DNA of 64,000 bases from Mycolicibacterium goodii (GCF_001187505.1 NZ_CP012150.1:5242048-5306047), one strand, 5' to 3'. Shown: positions 51,679-61,239, counted from the first letter of the stretch. Made by a program: numbers and translations. The notes: a model not told the origin generated them from the letters alone.

Positions 51679-54344
51679 GGCAGGATCCTCCGCTCGTCGG
51701 GGCCCCACAGCGGCTGCATGACGCCGGGCAGCGACAGATGCGTGGCGGTGATGGCGCTCGCCAGGTCGCGCAGCCCGGCGTGGATGCCGTCGAGCAGATC
51801 GGCGAGCTCGACACGCCTGCCGCCGGTCACGGTCTCCAGGTCGGCGGGGTCCAGGCGCCTCAGCCGCGTGGCGATCTCCTCGACCAGCCGCTCGGGCCGT
51901 GACGATCCCGACGACCCGGGCAGCGTCTTGAGCTTGGCACGCAGCCGTTCCAGTTGGTAGATCAGCGATCTGGGGTTCTCCGCGTCGAACAGCACCAGCT
52001 CGGTGATGCCCGCCACGCTGATGCGGCCCGGGTTGCGACGCCGGTAGATCACCGAGGATTCACAGGCCACCAATGTCGATTCGGCGACGGTGTGTTCGGC
52101 GGCGGGACTGTGCACCTGGGTGAACGTCGCACGCAGCAGCGCGGTGATGTGGAGTCCGCGTTCGACGCGTTTGCCGATGTCCATCATGGTCCAGCCGATG
52201 TCCTGCACCATCGATTCGGCGGCCACACCGCTGAGCGCGAGCATGCCGGCCAGTGTCTGGCTGTGGGCGTTCGCCAGATATGCCTCACCTGCCGAATGTG
52301 ATTCCGGCGGAGCCGAACTGGCGCGCAGCACGGCACGTTCGACGCCGGCCAGCACCATCCAGGTGTCGTTGGACATCTGGTCGCGCACGGACCGGGCGGC
52401 CAGGCCGAGGCGTTCCACCGACTGGGCCAACGAACCGGGCCGGTGCCGGTCGGCGGTGGCCGACCACAGCGTGCTCGGTGCGGTGGCGATGATTTCGTGG
52501 TCGTCGTCGCCCACGCCGGTGTCGGTGCCCGTGATGGCACCGAGGGCCCCGAGAAGTACCGGGACACAACGGCTTTCCTCGAAACCCTGCCGGTAGCGGT
52601 ACTCGTGGTAGCGCTCGCGGGTCACGTTGAGCAACCGGGCCGCGCTCTCGGCCCGCTCGGCGTATCGGCCCATCCAGAACAGATCCGACAGCACGCGTGG
52701 CGAACTCACCGCGCGGGTGGGGCTCGGCCGGGTGTCCGGCGCCACCAACTCGACCGGGGCCTGGATCCGCTCGGCCATCACCCGGTCCGGCGTGCGCACC
52801 CAGATATCCTTGGCTGCAACGGTATTCATCCGGTACGCCGCGTTCCCGGGCGCCACCAGACAGCCCAGACCCCCGACCATCGGCGCATACCCGCCGCGCT
52901 GGGCGACGGTGAACAACCGCATCCCCACACCCGCCGAGGACAGTCCAGAACTGCGGTGGTCGACCGGAGCCGTGGAGTACCGCGGCAGTTGCTGGCCGAC
53001 CCACTGCCACGGCGTCGCCTCGATGCGCGCGGCCAACTCGTCGCGCTGCGCGGCCGACAGTTCGGGACCCACGATCGGTTCGCCGCCGTTCACCGGGCGG
53101 ATCAACAGCGACCCCAATTCGGTGAGCAGATGCGAACGTTCGATGTCGATGCCGCCCCAGTACAGCGGTGCGGTGTCGAGCCGCGGGGTCTCGTCGAGCA
53201 GCAGTTCGGCGAGTTCCGGCAGGAACCGCATCAGGCCGGGGCTTTCCAGAATGCCGCTGCCCAAAGTGTTGACCACCGTCACCGCACCGCGGCGCAACAC
53301 CTCGACCAACCCCACGACGCCGAGCCGGGATTCGGGACGCAGATCCAGCGGGTCCGCATAGTCCGCGTCGACGCGGCGCAGCACCACGTCGACACGCTTG
53401 AGCGTGCCCAGCGACCGCATCCACAACTTGCCGTCCCGTACCACCAGATCGGCGCTCTCGACCAGCGGGAAGCCGAGCAGCCCAGCCAGATACGCCTGAT
53501 CGAACGCGGTCTCCGAGTGGATGCCCGGACTCAGCACGACGACCACCGGTTCCTCGGCGGATTCGGGCGCGACGTCGATCAGCGCGAGCCGTAGGGCCTG
53601 CGCCCACGGCGACACCGGCCGCGGCGCCACGCGCTCGTACAACTCCGACACCGCGTGCGCGATGACGCGGCGGTCGGCCAGGGCATAGCCGGCGCCCGAC
53701 GGGGCCTGCGTCCAGTCCGCGTTGACCACGAACCCGCCGTCGTCGCCGCGGCTGATGTCACACCCGTGCAGGAAGAGTTGGTGCCTGCCGGGCACCGTGA
53801 TGCCGTGCGCGGCCCGCAGATAGCCGGGATGGGAGAACACCAACTGGGCGGGCAGCACCCCGCTGGTGATCGCGCGGCGTGGGCCGTACAGGTCGGCCAG
53901 CACCGCGTCGAGCAGGCGCGAGCGCTGCACCAGACCGGCTTCCAGCACGTCCCATTCCTCGGCGGAGATCACCATCGGCAGCGCGTCGAGGTGCCACCGG
54001 CCCGGCATCGCCGCACCCTCGCCGTCGGTGACGACCTCACCGTGCCGGTCCACCTGGATGTAGCCGATGCCGTCGGCGTCGACGAGGGCGTCGACCTGCT
54101 CACGCAGCCGGTCGAGGCCCCGACGCCCACGGTCGGAGACACACTCGGCCACCTCACGCCAGGCCGGGCGGACCTCGCCCGCGGTGTCGACGAACTCGTC
54201 GTACGCCGTTGTGGTCGCCGAGTCCCGCACGTCGAACAGGGCCCGCTGCAGGCGGGCGCGGCGGTATTCCTCCAGCACCCCGTCGACATCGGGGACGCCG
54301 GCGGTCGGGGTGGGCTGAGGTGAGCCGTTCGCGCGGAGAACCAT
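51675..54344 (-). CDS. Fusion of circularly permuted ATP-grasp ligase and Alpha-E domain
   Basis: The 889-residue protein has an N-terminal circularly permuted ATP-grasp domain (COG2308 type; about residues 1-540). It includes GIGYIQVDRHGEVVTDGEG, VVVVLSPGIHSETAFDQAYLA, VNTLGSGILESPGLMRFLP and GGYAPMVGGLG. An Alpha-E helical domain follows from about 560 to the end (LFWMGRYAERAESAARLLNVT to LVLFDAENPRSLIYQLERL). In M. tuberculosis the two parts are separate genes (Rv2411c, Rv2410c). ATP-grasp enzymes of this type are predicted to form amide bonds. I chose ATG 54344 because homology begins there; the longer open frame is a shadow. Confidence 0.88.
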   Translation of the reverse strand: MVLRANGSPQPTPTAGVPDVDGVLEEYRRARLQRALFDVRDSATTTAYDEFVDTAGEVRPAWREVAECVSDRGRRGLDRLREQVDALVDADGIGYIQVDRHGEVVTDGEGAAMPGRWHLDALPMVISAEEWDVLEAGLVQRSRLLDAVLADLYGPRRAITSGVLPAQLVFSHPGYLRAAHGITVPGRHQLFLHGCDISRGDDGGFVVNADWTQAPSGAGYALADRRVIAHAVSELYERVAPRPVSPWAQALRLALIDVAPESAEEPVVVVLSPGIHSETAFDQAYLAGLLGFPLVESADLVVRDGKLWMRSLGTLKRVDVVLRRVDADYADPLDLRPESRLGVVGLVEVLRRGAVTVVNTLGSGILESPGLMRFLPELAELLLDETPRLDTAPLYWGGIDIERSHLLTELGSLLIRPVNGGEPIVGPELSAAQRDELAARIEATPWQWVGQQLPRYSTAPVDHRSSGLSSAGVGMRLFTVAQRGGYAPMVGGLGCLVAPGNAAYRMNTVAAKDIWVRTPDRVMAERIQAPVELVAPDTRPSPTRAVSSPRVLSDLFWMGRYAERAESAARLLNVTRERYHEYRYRQGFEESRCVPVLLGALGAITGTDTGVGDDDHEIIATAPSTLWSATADRHRPGSLAQSVERLGLAARSVRDQMSNDTWMVLAGVERAVLRASSAPPESHSAGEAYLANAHSQTLAGMLALSGVAAESMVQDIGWTMMDIGKRVERGLHITALLRATFTQVHSPAAEHTVAESTLVACESSVIYRRRNPGRISVAGITELVLFDAENPRSLIYQLERLRAKLKTLPGSSGSSRPERLVEEIATRLRRLDPADLETVTGGRRVELADLLDGIHAGLRDLASAITATHLSLPGVMQPLWGPDERRILP

Positions 54345-57300
54345 CAACGAAGAACGGTACGCACCCGGCGCAGATCGAGGATGCCCGGTGCACCCACATC
54401 GGTGGACTGGCGTGCCCGGCGCTCCCGGATGACCGACATGTCGATCCTGCCTGGCGTGAACCCGGTGGCCTCGAACCGTCTGCCGCGCCGCGATTCTGCC
54501 TCGACCGCGTTGATCGGCGGGCTGTCGTAGGACCGCCCACCGGGATGGGCGACGTGGTAGGTGCAGCCGCCCTTGGACATGCCGGTGGCGGTGTCGATCA
54601 GCTCGAACCGCAGCGGACCGTCGACCGTGATCGACGGGTGCAGCGCGCTGGGCGGCTGCCACGCGCGGTAGCGCACACCGCCCACCTGCGCGTCGGGTTT
54701 CTCGGTGGCCAGCAGCGGGATCGGGTGGCCGTTGGCCGTCACCACGTGGCGGTCCCGGTCGGCACCCACCAGACGCACCTGCAACCGCTCGACCGACGAG
54801 TCGACATAGCGCGCGGTGCCGCCGGACGTCGACTCCTCCCCCAGCACGTTCCACGGTTCGATCGCCCCGCGCAGCTCGAGTTCGACGCCGTCGAGCACCG
54901 CGGTCCCGATCCGCGGGAAGCGGAACTCGGTGAACGGGTCCAGCCAACTCGTCTCGAAGTTCATCCCGTGGGCGCGCAGATCCGCCGCCACATCGGCAAT
55001 GTCGCGGATCAAGAAGTGCGGCAACAGGTATCGCCCGTGCAGGTTGGCACCGTGCCGGATCAGCGGAGCCCGCAGCGGTTCGTCCCAGAACCATGCCACC
55101 AATGACCGCACGAGCAGCGACTGCACCATCGCCATCTGGTGGTGCGGCGGCATCTCGAAGCCGCGCAGCTCCAGCAGGCCGAGGCGCCCGCGGGCGCCGT
55201 CGGGGCTGTAGAGCTTGTCGATGCAGAACTCGGCGCGGTGGGTGTTGCCGGTGATGTCCGTCAGCAGGTGGCGCAACGCCCGGTCGACCACCCATGGCTG
55301 CGACGCGTCGCCCGCGGTGAGCCGGTGGATCTCGGCGAACGCGATCTCCAACTCGTACAGCGCCTCGGCGCGCCCCTCGTCCACCCGCGGCGCCTGTGAG
55401 GTGGCCCCGATGAACCGGCCCGCAAACAGATACGACAGTGCGGGGTGGCGCTGCCAGTAGGTCAGCAGCGAGACCAGCAGATCCGGTCGGCGCAGCAGCG
55501 GCGAGTCCGCGGGCGTGCCGCCGCCCAAGGTGATGTGGTTGCCGCCGCCGGTGCCACCGTGGGTGCCGTCGACGTCGAACGACTCGGTGCACAACCGCGC
55601 GAGGCGGGCCTGCTCGTAGAGGGTTTGCAACTGCTCGTCCTGCTCGGCGAAGCTCGCCGTTGGCGCCACGTTGACCTCGATGACTCCCGGATCGGGGGTG
55701 ATCGTCGTCGACGTCAGCCGCGGATCGGTCGGCGGCCCGTACCCCTCGATGACGACGGCGACGCCGACCGCGGCCACCGCGGCCTCCACCCGGGCGACCA
55801 GGTCGACGAAGTCGTGGAAATGCTCGACCGGCGGCAGGAAGACGTGGAGGAACCCGTCGCGGATCTCGGCGACCAGTGCGGTGGGCGGTGCACCGTCGGC
55901 GTCCACGACCACCGCCGTGGTGCCGCCGGCGTGAACCGCGGGTGCGTACCCGGCAGTCAGCGGATCGGCCTCGTAGGTCGGCCGCGGCGGACGCCAACTG
56001 ATCGAGTCCAGCGGCAGGCGCAGCCCGGCGGGTGAATCGCCGTCGAGCAACACGATGCGGCCGCGCCGCAGCGTCCAGTCCGCACTCGCCCAGCCGCCTC
56101 CGTCGTCGGCGCGGTGCAGCGGCAGGACGTGCGCGGCCGGCTCGGCGACCGCGGTGTCCAGCCGCGCCAGCAACTTCGCTCTCGCGTCGGCGCCGTCCTC
56201 GGCGAGGTCCTCGTCGGCGCCGACCGGATCGCCGGCGGGAAGCCGCACGGCCGCGGCGAGTCGGCTCAGCGGATCCTCGTAGGCCGGGCGCACCTGCGAG
56301 GCGGGCAGGCCAAGGCCCGCGGCGATCTCCGACAACACCCGTTCGGCGGCGTCGGCGGTGACGGCCGGGGTGTCACCGGACCAGGGATCGGCGAGCAGGC
56401 GCGCGTCGTTCCACAGCGGTTGCCCGTCGGTGCGCCAGTGGAGCGCGATCTGCCAGCGCGGCAGGGGCTCACCGGGATACCACTTGCCCTGGCCGCGTTG
56501 CACCAGTCCGCCCGGCGCCCACACCTTCCTGAGCCGGGCGGCCAGCGCCGAGGCGCGTTCGCGTTTGTGCGGTCCGTCGGCGGCCGTCGTCCACTCGGGG
56601 TCCACGGCGTTGTCGATCGAGACGAACGTGGGTTCGCCGCCCATCGTGAGTCGCACGTCGGCGTCGGCCAGGCGCCTGTCCACCCGGGCGCCGAGTTCGG
56701 TGATCGACGCCCACGCGGTGTCGGTGTAGGGCAACGTCACCCGCGGGTCCTCGTGCACGCGGGTGACCACGTTGGAGAATTCCAGGGTGGCTTGGCACGG
56801 CCCGGTGGCCCCGGTGATCGGTGCGGCCGACGACGGATGCGGCGTCGCCGACAGCGGGATGTGTCCCTCTCCGGCGAACAGCCCGGAGGTCGGGTCCAGG
56901 CCGATCCAGCCCGCTCCGGGCACGTAGACCTCGGCCCAGGCATGCAGATCGGTGAAGTCGGCGGCCGGACCCGTCGGCCCGTCGAGGGCCACCACATCGG
57001 ACGCCAGCTGCACGAGGTAACCGGAGACGAACCGGGCCGCGAGCCCCAGCTGCCGCAGGATCGAGACCAGCAGCCAGGCCGAGTCGCGGCACGACCCGAT
57101 CCCGGTGCGCAGCGTGTGGTCCGGGGTCTGCACCCCCGGTTCCATCCGGACGCTGTAGCCGACGTCGGCGTTGACGGCACGGTTGAGCGCCACCAGGAAC
57201 TGGATGGTCGGCGTGCCAGGCGGCATGGTGAAATTGCTCACCCACGCACGGCACAGGTCCCCCGGACCGGCGCCGTCGCCGTCCTCGTCGACGGGACGCA

Positions 57301-57652
57301 GGTAGGGCTCGAGATCTTCGCGCAGCGCGCCCGGATACCCGAACGGGAACGTCTCGGCGTAGTCCTCGATGAAGAAGTCGAACGGGTTGATCACCTTGAG
57401 GTCGGCGATCAGGCCGACGGTGACCGTGAGCTCGCGCGCCCGGTCGGGGAACACCAAGCGCGCCAAATGGTTTCCGAAGGCGTCCTGCTGCCAGTTGATG
57501 AAGTGCTCGGCGGGTTCGACGGTCAGTGAGTACGCCTCGATCGGGGTGCGGCAGTGCGGCGCCGGACGCAGCCGCACGACATGCGGATGGACCTCGACCA
57601 GGCGGTCGAACGTGTAGCTGGTGCGGTGCTCCAGCGCCACTTTGATACCCAT
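54344..57652 (-). CDS. Transglutaminase fused to DUF2126 (predicted GS-like amidoligase)
   Basis: This 1102-residue protein has a transglutaminase N-domain (about 1-90) and a papain-fold core with Cys in GSCRDSAW (about 187), His in DLHAWAEV (about 236) and Asp in LDPTSGL (about 252). The large C-terminal DUF2126 part starts near residue 320 (RLTMGGEPTFVSIDNA). Around residues 660-740 it has EVNVAPT, GGTGGGNHITLGGG and AGRFIGATSQAPRVDEGR, which look like glutamine-synthetase motifs. I chose ATG 57652 (MGIKVALEHRTSY); the next gene's ATG overlaps its stop by 1 base. It is the first gene of the operon. Its product is not known. Confidence 0.85.
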   Translation of the reverse strand: MGIKVALEHRTSYTFDRLVEVHPHVVRLRPAPHCRTPIEAYSLTVEPAEHFINWQQDAFGNHLARLVFPDRARELTVTVGLIADLKVINPFDFFIEDYAETFPFGYPGALREDLEPYLRPVDEDGDGAGPGDLCRAWVSNFTMPPGTPTIQFLVALNRAVNADVGYSVRMEPGVQTPDHTLRTGIGSCRDSAWLLVSILRQLGLAARFVSGYLVQLASDVVALDGPTGPAADFTDLHAWAEVYVPGAGWIGLDPTSGLFAGEGHIPLSATPHPSSAAPITGATGPCQATLEFSNVVTRVHEDPRVTLPYTDTAWASITELGARVDRRLADADVRLTMGGEPTFVSIDNAVDPEWTTAADGPHKRERASALAARLRKVWAPGGLVQRGQGKWYPGEPLPRWQIALHWRTDGQPLWNDARLLADPWSGDTPAVTADAAERVLSEIAAGLGLPASQVRPAYEDPLSRLAAAVRLPAGDPVGADEDLAEDGADARAKLLARLDTAVAEPAAHVLPLHRADDGGGWASADWTLRRGRIVLLDGDSPAGLRLPLDSISWRPPRPTYEADPLTAGYAPAVHAGGTTAVVVDADGAPPTALVAEIRDGFLHVFLPPVEHFHDFVDLVARVEAAVAAVGVAVVIEGYGPPTDPRLTSTTITPDPGVIEVNVAPTASFAEQDEQLQTLYEQARLARLCTESFDVDGTHGGTGGGNHITLGGGTPADSPLLRRPDLLVSLLTYWQRHPALSYLFAGRFIGATSQAPRVDEGRAEALYELEIAFAEIHRLTAGDASQPWVVDRALRHLLTDITGNTHRAEFCIDKLYSPDGARGRLGLLELRGFEMPPHHQMAMVQSLLVRSLVAWFWDEPLRAPLIRHGANLHGRYLLPHFLIRDIADVAADLRAHGMNFETSWLDPFTEFRFPRIGTAVLDGVELELRGAIEPWNVLGEESTSGGTARYVDSSVERLQVRLVGADRDRHVVTANGHPIPLLATEKPDAQVGGVRYRAWQPPSALHPSITVDGPLRFELIDTATGMSKGGCTYHVAHPGGRSYDSPPINAVEAESRRGRRFEATGFTPGRIDMSVIRERRARQSTDVGAPGILDLRRVRTVLR

Positions 57653-57811
57653 CCGCAGATCCCACCACAAGGTGCAGGTCCCCGCATCGCACGCGACATC
57701 GGCGCGACGGTCGGGGAATTCTGCAGGTTCACCCGTACGGTGGGAGCGTTGTCGCCGGTTCGATGTTGTTCGATGCCGGTTGATGCGCCCGGTGAGCTGA
57801 CCGATGAAGGG

Positions 57812-58579
57812 ATGTGGCAGCGGCGGATGTGGAGCACGGTGCTGGTGATGGCCGTCGTCGCCGGAGTCGACCCCCTGCGCATCGGCGTGGTGGCCTACAT
57901 GTTGTCCCGGCGTCATCCCATGCGGTTGCTGCTCCCATTTTTCGCGGTGGCCTTCGGTCTGAACGTCGCGGTGGGCGCGGCCGTGGTGTTCGTGTTCAAG
58001 AACACCTCCGACGACGGTGGTGGACAGGCGCTCTCGCCCGTCGCCGAGATCGGCATCGGTGTGGCCGCGCTGCTGATCGCGGCGCTGGTGGCCACCGGCG
58101 CCGCCGCGCAGGTGCTCGACCGGCTCCGTCGCCGACGCGCCCCGGTGCTCGCGGGCGGTGGATCCGGCCCGCCCGAGCCGGGTGAGGGACCGGCTCCGCC
58201 ACCGCTGGACTCACTGCCGATCGTGTCGAAGCTGCCGGAAAGCGTCAAGGCCGCGCTACGCGGCGAGGCGGCCTGGGCCGCAGCGCTTCTCGGTCTGAGC
58301 AACGGTTTCCCGACGCCGTACTACCTGGCCGCCATGGCCGCGGCCCTGACATCGGGCGCCGCGGTCGGTGAGCAGATGGCCGCGCTCGTGGCGTTCAACA
58401 TCGTCGGGTTCGCCGCGGCGCTGATCCCGATCATCAGCTTCTGGATCGCACCTGTGGCCACCCGCTCCGGCGTCGAGCGGATCTATGCGGCCATGAAGGC
58501 CCATCAGCGGCTCGTGATCACCGTGATCGCCGCCGCCGTCGGCCTGTTCTTCGTGGGCCTCGGGTTGAGCCACCTGTAG
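57812..58579 (+). CDS. GAP-family (Sap-like) membrane protein
   Basis: This 255-residue protein has six predicted helices in two sets of three separated by a basic and Pro/Gly-rich cytoplasmic loop (about residues 105-140). The start MWSTVLVMAVVAGVDPLRIG and GLSNGFPTPYYLAAMAAAL match the GAP family linked to mycobacterial glycolipid export (Sap, Gap). The start is either ATG 57812 or ATG 57827. The cargo is unknown. It is divergent from the transglutaminase-DUF2126 gene and convergent with the HxlR gene. Confidence 0.75.
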   Translation: MWQRRMWSTVLVMAVVAGVDPLRIGVVAYMLSRRHPMRLLLPFFAVAFGLNVAVGAAVVFVFKNTSDDGGGQALSPVAEIGIGVAALLIAALVATGAAAQVLDRLRRRRAPVLAGGGSGPPEPGEGPAPPPLDSLPIVSKLPESVKAALRGEAAWAAALLGLSNGFPTPYYLAAMAAALTSGAAVGEQMAALVAFNIVGFAAALIPIISFWIAPVATRSGVERIYAAMKAHQRLVITVIAAAVGLFFVGLGLSHL

Positions 58580-58582
58580 GCG

Positions 58583-59053
58583 TCAGCCCCGGTCGACCCG
58601 GACGGCGAGCTCATCGGGCGGCACCAGATGGCCGTCGTCACAGCGGATCTGCACGCTCGCGTACGCACCGCATCCCTCGTGCACGAGGCGCAACGGCGAA
58701 TCGGTCGGGATGTGCTTGCGGCCCCACTCGAACAGCGACCACACCACGGGCATGAAATCGCGGCCCGCCTCGGTGAGCACGTACTCGTCGCGGACCCGCT
58801 GACCGGGCTCCTGATAGGGCCGGCGTTCCAGCATCCCGGCCTCGACGAGGTCGGACAGCCGGGCCGAGGCCGCGGCCTTGGTCACCCCGACCCGGCGCCA
58901 GAAATCCTCGAACCGTGTGGTGCCGTAGTAGGCCTCCCGCATGATCAGCATCGCCGATTTGGCGCCGACCAGGCCCATCGCCTTCTCGATCGGGCACCGC
59001 CCCACCGCCGACCAGGCGTCACGATCGGCGAGCACACCTTGCAGCATTCCCAC
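58583..59053 (-). CDS. HxlR-family transcriptional regulator
   Basis: This 156-residue protein has the HxlR winged helix (CPIEKAMGLVGAKSAMLIM, TRFEDFWRRVGVTKAAASARL, LVEAGMLERRPYQEPGQRVRDEYVLTEAG) with a short extra C-terminal part containing Cys pairs. It is divergent from the thiolase gene, and overlapping palindromes lie in the shared 95-bp promoter region. It probably represses itself and the thiolase/NmrA genes. It starts at GTG 59053 or ATG 59047. Confidence 0.9.
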   Translation of the reverse strand: MGMLQGVLADRDAWSAVGRCPIEKAMGLVGAKSAMLIMREAYYGTTRFEDFWRRVGVTKAAASARLSDLVEAGMLERRPYQEPGQRVRDEYVLTEAGRDFMPVVWSLFEWGRKHIPTDSPLRLVHEGCGAYASVQIRCDDGHLVPPDELAVRVDRG

Positions 59054-59084
59054 GGAATCAATCCCATCCCTGAGTTGTTCTTAC

Positions 59085-59109
59085 TATACCCAGGTGGTAT
59101 ATCTGGGTA
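59085..59109. promoter_or_regulatory. Overlapping palindromes, probable HxlR operator
   Basis: TATACC-N5-GGTATA (59085-59101) is a perfect palindrome, and TACCCAG-N9-CTGGGTA (59087-59093, 59103-59109) overlaps it. The two can be bound or folded alternatively. The site lies between the divergent HxlR and thiolase genes. Confidence 0.6.
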
Positions 59110-59148
59110 CATCTAAGAATACTCAGCGTTGAGCTTCAGGAGGCAATG

Positions 59149-60333
59149 ATGTCCGGATTTGCCGACCGCGACGCGGTCATCGTGGGCGCCGTACGCACCC
59201 CCATCGGAAAAGGCAAGGCCGGCGGCGCGCTCCACGACGTGCTGCCCGCGGATCTGCTGGCCCACAGCCTGCGGGAACTGATCGAGCGCACGGGCATCGA
59301 TCCGGTCCAGGTCGACGACGTGATCGCCGGTGCCGTCACCCAGGTCGGCGACCAGGCCGTCAACATCGCCCGCAACGCACTGCTCGGCGCCGGGTTCCCC
59401 GAATCGGTGCCCGGCACCACGGTGGACCGCCAGTGCGGCAGCAGCCAGCAGGCGATCAGCTTCGCCGCGCAGGGCGTGCTGGCCGGGGCCTACGACATCG
59501 TGATCGCCGCGGGCGTCGAGTCGATGTCGCGCGTGCCGATGGGCACCTCGGTCCTGCCGGGCAGCAACCCGTTCGGTCTCGCGTTCGGCGAACGCTACTC
59601 CGACGGTCTCGTACCACAGGGCATCAGCGCCGAACTGATCGCCGCCAAATGGCAACTGTCCCGCGCCCAACTCGACGAGTTCTCCGCGGCCAGCCACGAA
59701 AAGGCCGCGCGCGCAACCAAAGACGGCCTGTTCGAGGCCGAACTCGCCCCGATCGCCGGGCTGGCCACCGACGAGATCATCCGCCCCGGAACCACCGTGG
59801 AGACCCTCGCCGGCCTCAAGCCCGCGTTCTACCACGAGTCGTACGCGGCCCGGTTCCCGCAGATCAAGTGGGAGATCACCCCGGGCAACTCGTCACCGCT
59901 CTCGGACGGCAGCGCCGCGGTGATGATCACCAGCGGTGCGACCGCCAAGCGACTCGGGCTCAAGCCGCTGGCGCGCATCCACACCACCACGGTGGTGGGC
60001 TCGGATCCGCTCTACATGCTCACCGGCGTCATCCCCGCCACCGAAAAGGTGCTGCGCCGGGCGGGTTTGACGCTGGCCGACATCGATCTGTTCGAGGTGA
60101 ACGAGGCGTTCGCGCCCGTTGTGCTCGCCTGGGCGGCCGATACGGGTGCCGATCTCGCCAAGACCAACGTCAACGGCGGGGCGATCGCCATCGGTCACCC
60201 GCTGGGCGCCAGTGGTGCGCGCATCATGACCACGCTGGTCAATGCCCTGCACCAGCGGGGTGCACGCTACGGCCTGCAGACCATGTGTGAGGGCGGCGGC
60301 ATGGCCAACGCCACCATCATCGAGCGCCTTTGA
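59149..60333 (+). CDS. Acetyl-CoA acyltransferase (thiolase)
   Basis: The 394-residue thiolase has the acyl-binding Cys in DRQCGSSQQAI (about residue 90), the His in GHPLGASGAR and the second Cys in MCEGGGMANA. It probably cleaves or forms 3-ketoacyl-CoA. I chose the second of two adjacent ATG codons (59149), 5 bases after AGGAGG; the first is 59146. It is followed after 30 bases by the NmrA-like gene. Confidence 0.92.
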   Translation: MSGFADRDAVIVGAVRTPIGKGKAGGALHDVLPADLLAHSLRELIERTGIDPVQVDDVIAGAVTQVGDQAVNIARNALLGAGFPESVPGTTVDRQCGSSQQAISFAAQGVLAGAYDIVIAAGVESMSRVPMGTSVLPGSNPFGLAFGERYSDGLVPQGISAELIAAKWQLSRAQLDEFSAASHEKAARATKDGLFEAELAPIAGLATDEIIRPGTTVETLAGLKPAFYHESYAARFPQIKWEITPGNSSPLSDGSAAVMITSGATAKRLGLKPLARIHTTTVVGSDPLYMLTGVIPATEKVLRRAGLTLADIDLFEVNEAFAPVVLAWAADTGADLAKTNVNGGAIAIGHPLGASGARIMTTLVNALHQRGARYGLQTMCEGGGMANATIIERL

Positions 60334-60363
60334 TTTCTCCGCCGACGAACAGAGAGACGACAG

Positions 60364-61227
60364 ATGACACGAGTTCTGGTGACGACGGCCAACGGTGACA
60401 CCGGCCGCCCGATGGTCGAGTATCTGCTGCGCACGGGATTCGACGTCAGGGCCATGGTGCGCAGCGACGACGCACGGGCACAACGCCTGCGCGATGCCGG
60501 GGCCGACGTCGTCGTCGGCGACGCGCTCACCCTCGGCGACGTGCGGGCGGCACTCGGCGGTGTGCACCGCGCCTACTTCAACTTCCCGGTCGGCGAGGGC
60601 CTCGTCGAAGCGGCGGTGATGTTCGCCCAGGCCGCCAGGGAAAACGACGTGGAACTCGTCGTCAACATGTCGCACATCCAGTCGCGGCCGGCGGCCCGAA
60701 GCAAGGCGACGCAGAATCACTGGCTCTCCGAGCAGGTCTTCGCCTGGTCGGGTGTGCCGACCACCAATCTGCGGGTCACGTTCTTCATGGAATGGGTGAC
60801 CTACATCGCCGGGTTGATCCGGCATGACCGCTACGTGCTGCCGTTCGACGCCGACAGTCGCTTCGCACCGATCGCCGGGCGTGACATCGCCCTGACCGCC
60901 GCCGCGATCCTGGCCGCCCCCGAGCAGCATGCTGGACACACCTACACGCTGACCGGGCCGGTGGAGTTCAGCCACGCCGAACTGGCCGCCGAGGTCGGCC
61001 GCGTGCTCGGCAAGGATCTGCCGTACGAGCAGACCACCGTGCCGACATTCCTCGAACTCCTCGGAATCCCGGACGACACCGCCAAACTCGTTCATTTCGA
61101 GGCCGTGACGGTCGATCAGCGTGAGGGCCGCCTGGCAGGCGTCACCGACACGGCGCCGACGCTGATCGGGCGGCCGCTGCGCACGGTCGAGGACTTCCTC
61201 GGCGAGAACCGCGCACTCTTCGTCTGA
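60364..61227 (+). CDS. NmrA-like NAD(P)-binding oxidoreductase
   Basis: This 287-residue atypical short-chain dehydrogenase has the motif VTTANGDTGRPMVEYLL near residues 6-22 (an atypical TxxNGxxG nucleotide motif). No YxxxK pair is clear. NmrA-like and azoreductase-type proteins of this kind sense or use NAD(P)H. Probably co-transcribed with the thiolase. Confidence 0.82.
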   Translation: MTRVLVTTANGDTGRPMVEYLLRTGFDVRAMVRSDDARAQRLRDAGADVVVGDALTLGDVRAALGGVHRAYFNFPVGEGLVEAAVMFAQAARENDVELVVNMSHIQSRPAARSKATQNHWLSEQVFAWSGVPTTNLRVTFFMEWVTYIAGLIRHDRYVLPFDADSRFAPIAGRDIALTAAAILAAPEQHAGHTYTLTGPVEFSHAELAAEVGRVLGKDLPYEQTTVPTFLELLGIPDDTAKLVHFEAVTVDQREGRLAGVTDTAPTLIGRPLRTVEDFLGENRALFV

Positions 61228-61239
61228 TTTCGGTCAGGA

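Noticed and set aside
54345..55997. N-terminal extension of the ATP-grasp-Alpha-E gene to 1440 codons
   Set aside because: The added part is an out-of-frame shadow of the DUF2126 gene on the same strand. Homology begins at ATG 54344.
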